From Brachycybe producta (Eukaryota; Arthropoda; Diplopoda; Playtdesmida; Andrognathidae), in assembly GCA_036925085.1 (NCBI GenBank), contig JAUPFP010000065.1:297501-361500 (forward strand): DNA of 64,000 nucleotides, in the 5' to 3' direction. The notes beneath the pieces are model-generated. The model worked only from the letters and a program-made list of their open reading frames with translations. It was not told the origin of the DNA and did no database searches. Shown piece after piece: positions 21,497 to 30,844 of this stretch. The position numbers were made by a program, and so were the translations under genes. Within the stretch, counting starts at the first letter, position 1, and each line of letters opens with the position of its first letter.

Positions 21497-23380
21497 TTAT
21501 CTGCCCTTAATAATACTTAGGCAACAGGATAGAATGTACAGTGATACAAAAATAATTAGTATAAGTATGGCACCTTTATATAATTGTCCACTTAGATCTC
21601 CAAATAAGGAAGTTAGTTGGAAAAAAGAAAAAGGTTCACCTGGTGCAAAACTACCAAAACTGGTTACAGAACTTTGATTTGCATTGGTAAAATAAAGTGT
21701 TGGGTCTTCTAGGCATATGTTTAGTAATTCACAGGAGGAACCTACTTTGGACACGAGACATATTTTGTCTTTTATGCATTTTTTATCAACTTTTATCTGT
21801 ATCTCAAATGTATCTGATGTGCTTTTTAATGATATAGATCGTGTAGCAATGGGAATGTTGTTGAATTGTACCTGGACTTCTCCTGGTAGGCATGTACTGT
21901 AGGCTTGGATTTTTAAGGTTGCAAGTGTTATACAGGAGTGACATCCTTTATGGGAAAGGATTTGTTCTAACTTGGGACAAACTTTTATAGTTTTCAGTTT
22001 TATCTTGTAATCCGCCATTGTTACAAATATAACTGCAGGACTGGATGTTAGTAAGGTGAATTTTAAAGTTCCATCTTCCCCAATGAATAGCTTGTGATTG
22101 GAAAGAGAAAAAGGTAGAATGTTTTCTTTTGTTTCGATCAATTTTTCCAAGTAGGAGGGTTGTTTATTACAAGTCATGCGTTCTTCATAGAAACTACACT
22201 GAACCATCTGTTCATCAAAGGAAAACATGTTTAGTGAAAGATCTCCGGCTTGAACATCTCCAATGTGACCTCTTGTAGGTCTATGTGGTTCAGAGGCAGT
22301 TTCTATATATGCTTCACTGGGATCGTGATATCTTTGTATTAAATGTCTAGAAGGAATGTCCGTGGCCTGGTCGAAGACACCAACTACTTCAACGTGTACA
22401 TCTCCTTTCATTTTCTTAATGGTTTGGATTAAGTGAGTTTCCTTTGTGTTATTGATGGTTATTGTAAATTTTACCGTTGGTTTGCAGGCCATTCCTATGA
22501 TTTTTCTGACTTCGTATGTAAACATGTATCTGGGTTTTAGGTACCAACGATAATGGTGACATGGTTGGGAATCTATTATGGAGCACATACTGCCTGAGTC
22601 TCCTGCAAAACAGTTTGTGACACCTGGCCAATCTAAGGCCTCTTTTGTAAGTGCTTGAAATTTGTAATCTCTGTGACAATGTTCACCCCAACCACAGTAT
22701 GCATTTTGTGGGCATGCAACTTGATTAACTGTATGTAGTGTAGTTAAAAATGTGTTATACATTTGTTGGGTAATCCATTGACAGTCCACAGAGGCAAACT
22801 CGAATTCAAGGGCAGCCACGTGATTGTCCTGCTGATCAGTCAACCATACACATACCGAGTATTCTAGGTTGGTGAGTGTGATTTGCATGTGTGTGGCTAA
22901 GGAACATTGTTGACCAGTAACAGTTTCTTGACATTCAAATATTTTAGCGGGTATTAATTTATGTTCAGTGCATTTGGTTGATACAAGTGAAAATAGGGAT
23001 AGAAAAATTCCTATAATGAGCACGATATAGAAGAGGGGAGTGTTTGGTGCACGTAACAGTCCGTTCTCCATATCTTGCAATTTATCTTGAGTTTTCTTTA
23101 CTTGTGTTTTTAGTTTTGTTCCTGTCATTACACCACATAACATTCCTATTTTAAAACACCCTTTTATCATGCGATAAACAATATACAATATTTTTAACAA
23201 AAATGCAAAGTAATTCCATATGCATCTTAATACTAATCGAATATATAAAATCAAAATACTAGTTAGAATCATAAGTGTTATAATAATACCATACTGCATA
23301 TATACAGGCATGCATTCTAGATTATAAATGAAAGCCATGCATAAAAAACATTTTGTGTGTTGACATATTTCCTTTCCCAT
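21497..23380 (-). CDS. env: ERV-B envelope, second frame (Gc-like fusion glycoprotein)
   Basis: A 627-residue frame from the ATG at 23380. A hydrophobic segment lies at about residues 28-60 and a second at about 116-135 (likely signal/TM). A long cysteine-rich ectodomain follows with clusters at about 150-260, then a C-x2-C...C pattern near residue 495, and a C-terminal membrane anchor with a short basic tail. The cysteine layout, including W-G-x2-CH near a GWGEHC block, recalls phlebovirus-type Gc class II fusion proteins known in some invertebrate LTR elements. This is a resemblance by eye, not a search. The frame differs from that of the upstream envelope ORF. Confidence 0.7.
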   Translation of the reverse strand: MGKEICQHTKCFLCMAFIYNLECMPVYMQYGIIITLMILTSILILYIRLVLRCIWNYFAFLLKILYIVYRMIKGCFKIGMLCGVMTGTKLKTQVKKTQDKLQDMENGLLRAPNTPLFYIVLIIGIFLSLFSLVSTKCTEHKLIPAKIFECQETVTGQQCSLATHMQITLTNLEYSVCVWLTDQQDNHVAALEFEFASVDCQWITQQMYNTFLTTLHTVNQVACPQNAYCGWGEHCHRDYKFQALTKEALDWPGVTNCFAGDSGSMCSIIDSQPCHHYRWYLKPRYMFTYEVRKIIGMACKPTVKFTITINNTKETHLIQTIKKMKGDVHVEVVGVFDQATDIPSRHLIQRYHDPSEAYIETASEPHRPTRGHIGDVQAGDLSLNMFSFDEQMVQCSFYEERMTCNKQPSYLEKLIETKENILPFSLSNHKLFIGEDGTLKFTLLTSSPAVIFVTMADYKIKLKTIKVCPKLEQILSHKGCHSCITLATLKIQAYSTCLPGEVQVQFNNIPIATRSISLKSTSDTFEIQIKVDKKCIKDKICLVSKVGSSCELLNICLEDPTLYFTNANQSSVTSFGSFAPGEPFSFFQLTSLFGDLSGQLYKGAILILIIFVSLYILSCCLSIIKGR

Positions 23381-23405
23381 CAAATGGTAAGAAGTTTCAA
23401 TTAAT

Positions 23406-24122
23406 CTACCTTTTATGGTTACAAAATAACATGCATTTCACCTTCTTCAAGTGTAAATTCATCAAGAATGACAATTTGTTTTTTCTCTTTGATTTGGAAG
23501 ATTTTTTCCACTCCCATTTTCCTGATAATGACAGTCCCTTCTGAACTGACAGTATTGGTTCAGTGAATGTTACGAAGTCTTCACCTATTTTAGCATTAAA
23601 TGTTTCAAGAGCCATCAAGTGGCGTCTACTCCTTTGTGGTTTTCCTTGAGCACCTGAAAAATTGAAATAGCATTCTTTGAATGATGCTATTTCAAAATTT
23701 TCAATTTCATTTCCTTCTTTGTCTACATGCATCATTGTGGTTATAGCCTTTTCTATCTTACAATGACATGTTTCATTTTTAGAGCATTTCTTTGTAATAT
23801 CACAATATGCAGTTGTTCCTGAACATGCTGTTTTCTGGCAAGAGCAGGGTAACCCTTGATTAGAACATTTATATACAAAATCATGACCATTTTTATCTTC
23901 TTTTTGTTTTAAAATAAACACGTTTACTGGGGTAATTTCTCCTTTAGATGAAATTATTTTTGAAGCCCATTTTAATAGGCATGTTTTGCAATCTTCTCCA
24001 GAACATAAGTGATTGCTGTATTTATGTATTTCCATGGTTTCTTTAACTTGGCAGAATTTATGTGATCTTTCCCATCTACATACTTCTATTTCGAAAGGTT
24101 TCTTTGTGGCCATCGTCATCAT
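23406..24122 (-). CDS. env: ERV-B envelope, first frame (Gn-like N-terminal part)
   Basis: A 238-residue frame from the ATG at 24122, after the pol stop at 24328. It is cysteine-rich (about 17 Cys), with clusters such as CSCQKTAC and KCSKNETCHCK. A basic RSRRHL site about two thirds along is a candidate furin-type cleavage point. The frame ends without a membrane anchor; hydrophobic and Gc-like parts follow in the next frame. The envelope may be one polyprotein split by a frameshift, or two ORFs. No ATG-proximal signal peptide is evident, so the true start may come by splicing. Confidence 0.65.
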   Translation of the reverse strand: MMTMATKKPFEIEVCRWERSHKFCQVKETMEIHKYSNHLCSGEDCKTCLLKWASKIISSKGEITPVNVFILKQKEDKNGHDFVYKCSNQGLPCSCQKTACSGTTAYCDITKKCSKNETCHCKIEKAITTMMHVDKEGNEIENFEIASFKECYFNFSGAQGKPQRSRRHLMALETFNAKIGEDFVTFTEPILSVQKGLSLSGKWEWKKSSKSKRKNKLSFLMNLHLKKVKCMLFCNHKR

Positions 24123-24327
24123 CCTCGTCAACAAGAGAATATTAAATCTGAAAGTAAATAATTATAACCACTGTTGCATACAACTGATTTCCCTAAGACT
24201 TTTTTCTAGTATCATAATCTTATTCCTAGTGAATTGAGTGCTTTAGCTATTAATCCTAGCAAGCTATCAGCCAGATTACCATTATTTTGGTTATCAACAT
24301 TTTCTAACTCTAGAGGTTCATTTACCT

Positions 24328-25290
24328 CTACTGCATTATTGGTTCTCCAACAATGCTTGGTTGTTCACTGGCACTTGATTCTATTGGGGTATCATGTTCT
24401 TCCTGTATACTTTTATCTCGACTAGTAGTTTTGCTAGTGGAAGGTCCTGGAATACTTTCAGGCCTTTGCGTTTCTTCGCTATCTTTTTCTTCACCTCTAG
24501 TTAATGCAGTTTCTAAAGCAGATCTGAGCCGTTCTAAGCTTATCTCCTTAGGTTGTACTTGGGGAGTTGAGGTTAGTTTACTGGATGGTGGGTTTCTTGC
24601 ATTTGGAGTTCCTGTGTTTTGAGATTTACCAACTTGGTTGTTTGTCTCACTAGTAGAAGGGGTATGTAAGACATGACGAGGTATAGTGTTTTGTTTTCGA
24701 ACTGGAATTGCAGTTTTTCTTCTTAAGGGTGGAAGAGGAAGAGGTGTTGTGGGACCTTGGCTTCGCAATCCATATGAATGGGTAGGTTTGGTTTGTCTGT
24801 CATTAATGGAAGGATGTCTGTGTACTGGAGGATTTGTATCCTTGTCATCAATGACTGACTCTTCATCACATTCAGTATCATTTGCTTCTACCTGAATTTC
24901 TCCAGGTGGCTCAGTTTCTTCTTCCATATATGAGAGATCCCAGGGTTTGCGAATTTTAGCTAGTTTTAGTCTTTCTTCATGAACTATTTGGATGTCTTTT
25001 GTTTTGTACATGTTTTGGATTTTGTAGTTAACTGGGGATGTTTTATCTAAAATTCGATATGGGCCATGACATAACTTGGCTAGTTTTTTTGTTTTTCTTT
25101 TTGTGACTTGGGGAGTGTAAAGGTACACTTTGTCCCCTATAGAAAAGGGTTTGTGTTTTCTGTTCTCAGGCTGTGCTGCTAATTGTTTGTCTGCTGCTAT
25201 ATCCAAGTGTTCTTGAGCAAGCTTGTGTGCTACTTGCATTCTACTTGCTAGAACCTTAGTATAGTCCTCAATGTTATAAACGGGTGTGGG
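24328..25290 (-). pseudogene. pol: ERV-B integrase C-terminal domain and pol tail (shifted frame)
   Basis: Continues integrase in a frame offset from 25248-26972; the shift lies near an A-run at about 25290. It contains the DNA-binding GPY-type module (FSIGDKVYLY, then KLCHGPYRILDK). A long acidic, then Pro/Ser/Thr-rich tail includes HSYGLRS and a helix with LERLRSALETAL, and the frame stops at 24328. Such tails follow integrase in many gypsy elements. Integrase therefore cannot be made whole from this copy without frame change. Confidence 0.8.
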
Positions 25291-26972
25291 ATCGGTTTTT
25301 GAAGCTGATATGGAAGATTCATATCATGTCCAAATAATAGAAAGTGTGGTGTTTCCTTTGTGCTTGAATGAATGGCACTCCGATAAGCCATTAAAATTAA
25401 AGGTAACTCCTCATCCCAGTTTCTTTGGTCTTGGTCCACATAATGCGAAAGCATTTTGGTCAAAGTACCATTGAAACGTTCTACTAGACCGTCTGTTTGT
25501 GGATGGTATGCAGAAGTAAACGTCTTTTTTACACCTAGAAGTTTGCATATACTTTTGATTAAGTCGGAGGTGAAGTTTGTTCCTCGATCTGTTAGTAACT
25601 CTTGACAACATCCATATCTAGAAAAAATTTCATTTACCAGTAATCGTGCAATGGTTTCTGCTTTCTGGTCTTCAATTGCAAAGGCTTCAGGATATTTCGT
25701 GAAATAGTCACAGAAGACAGCAATGTATTTGTTTCCTTGATGCGTTGTAGGTAAAGGTCCAAGGATGTCTAGACCAATACGTTCGAATGGTTTTGTGGCT
25801 GGAGGAAATTTCATTAATGGAATTCTGCCAGTGGGTTTCCTTTTTTCTTGGCAGGAAGTGCATGAATCACAATATGTCTTGACATCTCTTTTGAGAGTTT
25901 TCCAATAAAAGTGTTGCTCTACCCTTTGTAGCGTTTTCTCAGTTCCCATATGACCTGAAAATTTGGCATCATGGCACATACTTAGGACATATGGTCTTTT
26001 TTCTAAGGGAACTACAAGTTTTAATTTGTTTCCTTCTTTTTGTAGAAGCCATCCTTTTTCATTTAAGGTTAAACCAACCTTTTGAATTTCTTCCCTAGTT
26101 TGTTTTGTAGAGGGGTATCCAGCTAGATGATCGATAAAAGGACGTAACTCTGTACATTCCAACTGATCGGTTGCGATATCCTTCTCTTCCCAGAAATCCT
26201 TTTGGATTTGTAATGCATTTATTATATCAGGAGGATTTCTGCTGAGGGCATCAGCATTTGTGTTTTCCTTTCCTTCCCGATATTTAACTTCAAAGTCATA
26301 CTGCTGCAATTGGAGAGCCCATCTCGTCAACATTGCTTTGTCCTTTTTCATGGACATCAAGTATTGCAAGGGCTTGTGATCTGTAATCAGAGTAAATTTT
26401 CTTCCCATAAGGTAATACCTGAAGTAGTTTACTCCATACACACATGCAAGTGCCTCTTTCCACGTGGTGGAATAATTTTGTTCGGCACCATTGAGTTTTC
26501 GGCTTGCATATGAAATTGGATGAAGTTTTCCATCTATCTTCTGCTCTAGTATTGCTCCAATTGCTTCATTACTAGCATCAGTTGTGAGGAAAAAAGTTTG
26601 GTCAAAGTTTGGCATTATTAACACCGGAGAAGAGACAAGACATTCCTTCAGTGTTTTGAAACTTTGTTCACATTCTTCGGTCCATTTAAATGCAGATTTG
26701 CTTGAGAGGAGATTGGTCAATGGAGCAGCAATATTTACACAGTTTTGAATAAAACGTCTGTAAAAGTTTATGAGACCTAAGAAACTTTGAACCTTCTTGA
26801 CATTCGTAGGACGTGGAAAATGATCAATAGCATCAATCTTTTTGGGCCCAGGTTTCATAGAACCTTTTTTAAAAGAGTGGCCCAAATAGTTGATTTCAGT
26901 TTTGAGAAAATTACACTTTGATGGTTTGGCCTTCAGGTTAGCTTCTCGTAATTTCTGGAAGACCTGTTCCAA
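25248..26972 (-). pseudogene. pol: ERV-B RT thumb, RNase H and integrase
   Basis: A 574-residue frame following an in-frame TGA. RT thumb (FLGLINFYRRFI), then RNase H with FLTTDASNEAIGA, TTWKEALACVYG and ITDHKPLQYL. Next is the integrase HHCC zinc finger (HDAKFSGHMG ... CDSCTSC) and the catalytic core with LDILGP, TDRGTNF and ERFNGTL, giving all three acidic residues. It terminates in a wrong frame at 25248 after a small frameshift. The domains themselves look well preserved. Confidence 0.88.
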
Positions 26973-28211
26973 TCAGTTGACGTGTTCTTCCAAGGAGTTA
27001 CTATAGATGATGATATCATCCATGTAAACAAAGCAGATCTTACCCTTTAGGTCCTTAAGTACATCATCCATTAGTCTTTGATAGACATTTGGAGATGTTT
27101 TCAGACCCATGGGAGATCGTGTAAACTCATAATGCCCAAATGGAGTGCTAAATCCAAGTTTACTTTGATCAATTATGCATACAGGAATCTGGTAAAATCC
27201 ACTTGCAAGATCAAGAGTTGTGAAGTATTTTGCATTTCCAATTTGGTTGCTCACACTAAGCAACTCTGGAAGAGGATATTTATCTCCTACTACCTTTTTG
27301 TTTAAGGCACGAAAATCAACCACCAACCGATGACTGCCATCTGGTTTTCCTACGAGCATGCAAGGAGCTGAATATGGGCTAACTGAGGGTTTAATTATCC
27401 CTGCTTCAAGTAGCTCATTAATCTTTTCTTGTAAGATTTTTTCCTGCTGATGTGGTACCTTATATGGCCTAATGTATACTGGTGCGGGATCTGTCAGGTG
27501 GATTTCCTGTTCCACACGAGTAGTTGGTTTTAAATCAGTGAGGTTACATGCAAATATATCTGCATATTTTAGGAGAAGCTTTCGTAATTGCCTGTGATGA
27601 TCCCTATCTGTTTTGTCCAAAATTTGGTCTATCCATTCTAGATTTCTTCTTTTGGTTTCTACAGAATTCAGGATTTTCAAGGGTTCCCCTTTTTTATAGG
27701 TAGGTATGTTATTCCATCGATACCGTATACTATCGTTGATAGGATTGTATTTTAACCCCAATTTCTTGATAGTATTTATACCAAAGATAATCTGGTATGA
27801 TGGTGATAAATCCTTTTGACTCACATAAATGACTATTTTTTCAGTCCAGGTATTATGTAGTTTTATTGCGATTTCATACAAACCTAGTATGGGAAATGGT
27901 TTCCCGTTTGCGGCAATTATTTTGATATTGTCTCCTTTTTCTAATCTCTTGATCCACTGGCCATTATTGTATTTGAGGTCCTCAAATGTGGATCTCGAAA
28001 TTACAGATATTGCAGCTCCAGTGTCATAAAGAATGTTTAAGGTTTTTCCAAAAACTTTAGCAGAAAATACAGGGCATGTATCATCACTGTCCTTTAGGTT
28101 GTTTATAATGGTGCACTGTTTATGTTCTCCCCCTTTTAGATGTGCACTCCTTCTTAAGGGAGCTTTTAGTTTCCCGAGTGAGGGTAATTTTTTGGTGGTC
28201 GAATTCGGCAT
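26973..28211 (-). pseudogene. pol: ERV-B protease and reverse transcriptase palm
   Basis: Overlaps the end of gag by 46 bases in the -1 frame. Aspartic protease active site ILYDTGAAISVIS lies at about residues 60-72. RT follows with VEQEIHLTDPAPVYIRPYK, PYSAPCMLVGKPDGSHR, DLASGFYQIPV and the catalytic YMDD box at 396-399. An in-frame TGA at 26973-26975 cuts the polyprotein shortly after YMDD. That single nonsense codon separates palm from thumb, so this copy is not functional unless read through. Confidence 0.88.
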
Positions 28212-29173
28212 TGTTCAATTGTGTGTCCCATTTTCTTGCAGTAACGGCACTGGATTGGTGGGGAGTTAGGAATGGTTCTTTGATGACACTCATTTGCCTT
28301 GTGTCCTGATTGATTGCAAAGGAAGCATCTTTGATCTCTTTGGAAGGTGTTTCTTGCTATCGGGTTTTGGCATTTTGTTGCAAAATGGCCTGGTTGATTA
28401 CACTTGTAACAGCGCAAATTTCGTTTATCTATGGTTTCCTTACTGTATCCTTCAGGAGTTTTACTATGGTTTATTTTTTCCATGGCTAGGAGTTGTTTGG
28501 AAAAAACTTCTTCCAATCCTTTCATTTTTCTGGTTAGTTCTTCTATAGGATCTTTTTTCTCGCTTTTCAGGCTGCTAACAAAATATTTTGTTTGTGTTAG
28601 TTTTTCATTTTCCTCTTCTGCTAGAATTACTTGAATAGTTTTATCTAGTGTTTTTGGATTTCTAGATAAGACAAATCTTTTGATTTTCGGGAGGAGTCCT
28701 TTAATGATTTGTGCCTGGATCATGCTGTCGCGAGTTATTAGTTGGTCTGCTGTTGGATCATGACCTTCAATGACTGCTCTACCTAAAGTTTTCACCTTAG
28801 ATATGTAGTCAATGGCAGTTTGATTTTGGGACTGCTTTATTTCAAAGAATTTTTGTAAAGTGATGTGTCGTGGTTCTATCGGTTGAAAACGCTGTACGAT
28901 TAGAGTTTTCAAAGTTGACCAGGAGGTAATGTCCTTAACTTCAGGATGATCACGTAGAAATTCAGCGGCCAATCCTCTACATTTGGATCGGAACACAATG
29001 ATTTGAAAGCCTTCATCCCATCGGGCTAGATGAGCAACTTCTTCAATTTGATGAAAAAGATCCTCAGCTGTGGGACCTTTGTCATCTCCAGAGAAAGTTG
29101 GTATGAGAGAGGTACAACTAAGTAGCGGGTTTTGGGTGTCCTGGTTATGTGCTGAAGCATCAGAGGTAGCCAT
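28166..29173 (-). CDS. gag: ERV-B Gag with three CCHC zinc knuckles
   Basis: Intact 335-residue frame from the ATG at 29173. A capsid-like central domain (FHQIEEVAHLARW ... SWSTLKTLIVQRFQP) is followed by three C-x2-C-x4-H-x4-C knuckles at the C-terminus: CYKCNQPGHFATKC, CFLCNQSGHKANEC and CRYCKKMGHTIEQC. It packages genomic RNA and forms the core. The C-terminal end overlaps pro-pol and contains an A-AAA-AAT slippery heptamer at 28187-28193. It starts 52 bases after ORF0 ends. Confidence 0.9.
   Translation of the reverse strand: MATSDASAHNQDTQNPLLSCTSLIPTFSGDDKGPTAEDLFHQIEEVAHLARWDEGFQIIVFRSKCRGLAAEFLRDHPEVKDITSWSTLKTLIVQRFQPIEPRHITLQKFFEIKQSQNQTAIDYISKVKTLGRAVIEGHDPTADQLITRDSMIQAQIIKGLLPKIKRFVLSRNPKTLDKTIQVILAEEENEKLTQTKYFVSSLKSEKKDPIEELTRKMKGLEEVFSKQLLAMEKINHSKTPEGYSKETIDKRNLRCYKCNQPGHFATKCQNPIARNTFQRDQRCFLCNQSGHKANECHQRTIPNSPPIQCRYCKKMGHTIEQCRIRPPKNYPHSGN
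28187..28193 (-). promoter_or_regulatory. Candidate -1 ribosomal frameshift site, gag/pol
   Basis: In the gag frame the codons read CCA AAA AAT, giving the X-XXY-YYZ heptamer A-AAA-AAT inside the 46-base gag/pol overlap. Pol is in the -1 frame. About 20 bases downstream, GCTCCCTTAAGAAGGAGTGC can form a short stem with one bulge. Efficiency is unknown. Confidence 0.65.
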
Positions 29174-29225
29174 TTTAAGTATCCAAGTGTATACAATAAG
29201 GCTTGTATGAGGTATGACCTGTTTT

Positions 29226-29642
29226 TCACTGAGTGTTTAGGCGTTTGTTCATGTTTTTTATGTATTCTGTTTTTTGAGTTTTGGTCATGCGTGCCAGCTC
29301 ATTTGAATTTATAAATCGCCAAACTTTTGGAGTATGTTTATTTACTTTGCTTAATTCGGAAATTTCTTGTGCTGAACAGGTTTCAGATTCCCAATCTTCC
29401 GTAAGTGTAGGGAAAAAGTAATTTTGGACCGTATTATTGGAGGGAATTTCTATGTTGGTTTTTTCCGTTGGTAGGTAAAAATGGGGATTGTTAGGGTCCA
29501 CTTGGTAACTGGGTGTTGGGAAAGCTGAGAGATTATTCTTTGGGCTGAAGGGGCACCTAGCAAAATGTTTACTGTAGCTGGTTGCTTTAAACATACAGCA
29601 ACCTTTTTTCCAGGGACAGGGTATAAGATTAGAACTACTCAT
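29226..29642 (-). CDS. ERV-B leader ORF0: CHHC-like zinc finger protein, GTSF1-type layout
   Basis: First ORF of the element: 138 residues from the ATG at 29642, about 90 bases after the PBS, in the same RNA as gag. Residues 9-30 form a C-x5-C(C)-x10-H-x3-C finger: C9, C15/C16, H26, C30. It matches the spacing of CHHC fingers of U11-48K, TRM13 and GTSF1 (C-x5-H-x9-H-x3-C), with Cys in place of the first His. Residues 82-85 are EDWE after an FFPTLT stretch, recalling the acidic-tryptophan motif after the fingers of GTSF1/Asterix, a PIWI-piRNA cofactor. There is only one finger here versus two in GTSF1. The C-terminus is basic. The frame is intact. Function is inferred only; an alternative is a Gag-related nucleic-acid-binding leader protein. 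Confidence 0.6.
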   Translation of the reverse strand: MSSSNLIPCPWKKGCCMFKATSYSKHFARCPFSPKNNLSAFPTPSYQVDPNNPHFYLPTEKTNIEIPSNNTVQNYFFPTLTEDWESETCSAQEISELSKVNKHTPKVWRFINSNELARMTKTQKTEYIKNMNKRLNTQ

Positions 29643-29730
29643 AACCAAAAAAAAAAGAAAAAAAAAATAATCTAGTAGAAAAAATAAGTTTTTTCAAAAA
29701 ATTCTGAACTGTAGAAAATAAAAAAAAGTA

Positions 29731-29749
29731 CATCCTGTTCACGACGCCA
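29731..29749 (-). other. Primer-binding site of ERV-B
   Basis: On the - strand the LTR ends GCAAACA, two bases follow, then TGGCGTCGTGAACAGGATG. TGG at this spacing is the classic PBS start, complementary to tRNA CCA. I could not assign the tRNA. This fixes the inner end of the 5' LTR at 29752. Confidence 0.75.
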
Positions 29750-29751
29750 TT

Positions 29752-30844
29752 TGTTTGCTTCTATTTCCTTTAACTTTTAAAGGAAAGCAATTTAGTATTT
29801 TATGAGGTTCGCTTAAGTCATTTAAGACTTTAAAATAACAGAACAATTCAGAATTTTTTTAAAAAATAACTTATTATTTAGTCTTCCCTCAATCCCATTT
29901 AGATCTTAATACAAAAAAAAACCATTGACATTAAAAATTTGTTAAATCATTGTAACCCATTACCAAAACCAAGAAAAATAAAAAACGCAACCCAATACAA
30001 AATAAAAACATATATACAACTTACAAACACTGCAACATGGTGAACTGAATACAAGGTTCCCAGCCAATTCTTTTGGTTTCAACTATGAAGACCCAACAGT
30101 AACTTTGTGTGGAAAACCCAAGTGGGAACCAGCTCAAAGTTTGTGGGGAAACAACACAGTGCCCAGCAGAATGATGGATAATCCTTGTGTTAAGTTGCTG
30201 GTTGATGAGGTAGACAAATGAAGTGGGGTAATCCAAAGGAAGCTCAGAGGCTTTCTGTCTCTTCTGCTCAAATTCGAGCTCTTTTTATTCAGTTTTGGAG
30301 GGGCTGGACTCTACCTCATGAACCCATGTTATTGGTTAGTTTCATAATAATTTTCCTAATAATAATATAAAAACTTATGCCTAGAAAAAAATAGTGGATA
30401 TATACAAAAAACAGTTAAAAAAAATAACCGTAAGCTATAGCTAGCAGTTTTTCTAATCTCCCGTACATATATTACAAAGTTAGTTTAAACTATAAAAAAC
30501 TGTCTGGCTAGAGAAGAAAAAAATGTCATTTACCCCCTGTTGATTATATAAGATGGTGTATAAGAAGTAGAAAAAAAAACATAAAAAATCATTTTCCACT
30601 TTAAGTGTATATATAAAAAATTACAGCCCTAAACCATTGCAATAACTGAATAAGATAGTAAAACTAGTTTTTGTTTGAAAATTGAGAAAGAAGAAAGAAC
30701 TGAAAAAAGTAAATACATGTAAAAATTACACACAAAAAATAGTGAGGGGTAGTTTTTTAAGTGGGTCATTTTATGTCTCACAAAAAGAAAAATATAAAGT
30801 GTCATTCATAAAAAATGTTATGTAAGCCTATTGCTTCCATAACA
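29752..30844 (-). repeat. 5' LTR of ERV-B
   Basis: About 1,093 bases, TGTTATGG...GCAAACA on the - strand. The outer 680 bases match the truncated 3' LTR. The inner 410 bases are present only here. A short ORF within it (30021-30236) has no support. Confidence 0.8.

Larger units (their letters stand above)
19861..30844 (-). mobile_element. Endogenous-retrovirus-like Ty3/gypsy element (ERV-B)
   Basis: Order on the - strand: 5' LTR, PBS, ORF0 (zinc finger), gag, pro-pol, envelope in two frames, basic accessory ORF, polypurine tract, truncated 3' LTR. RT-RNase H-integrase order plus an envelope defines an errantivirus-like gypsy element. The two LTRs differ by about six substitutions over roughly 680 aligned bases counted by eye, so insertion is recent. 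It is nevertheless broken by a nonsense codon in RT, a frameshift in integrase and a frame change within the envelope region. AT-rich, unlike its GC-rich neighbours. Confidence 0.93.

Noticed and set aside
30160-30175. Inner end of the ERV-B 5' LTR at 30160
   Set aside because: Homology to the 3' LTR stops there, but no PBS follows. The CA end plus TGG PBS at 29752/29749 is a better boundary, so the 3' LTR is the truncated one.
30021-30236. 71-residue - strand ORF after the 5' end of ERV-B
   Set aside because: It lies wholly within the 5' LTR (29752-30844), upstream of the PBS.
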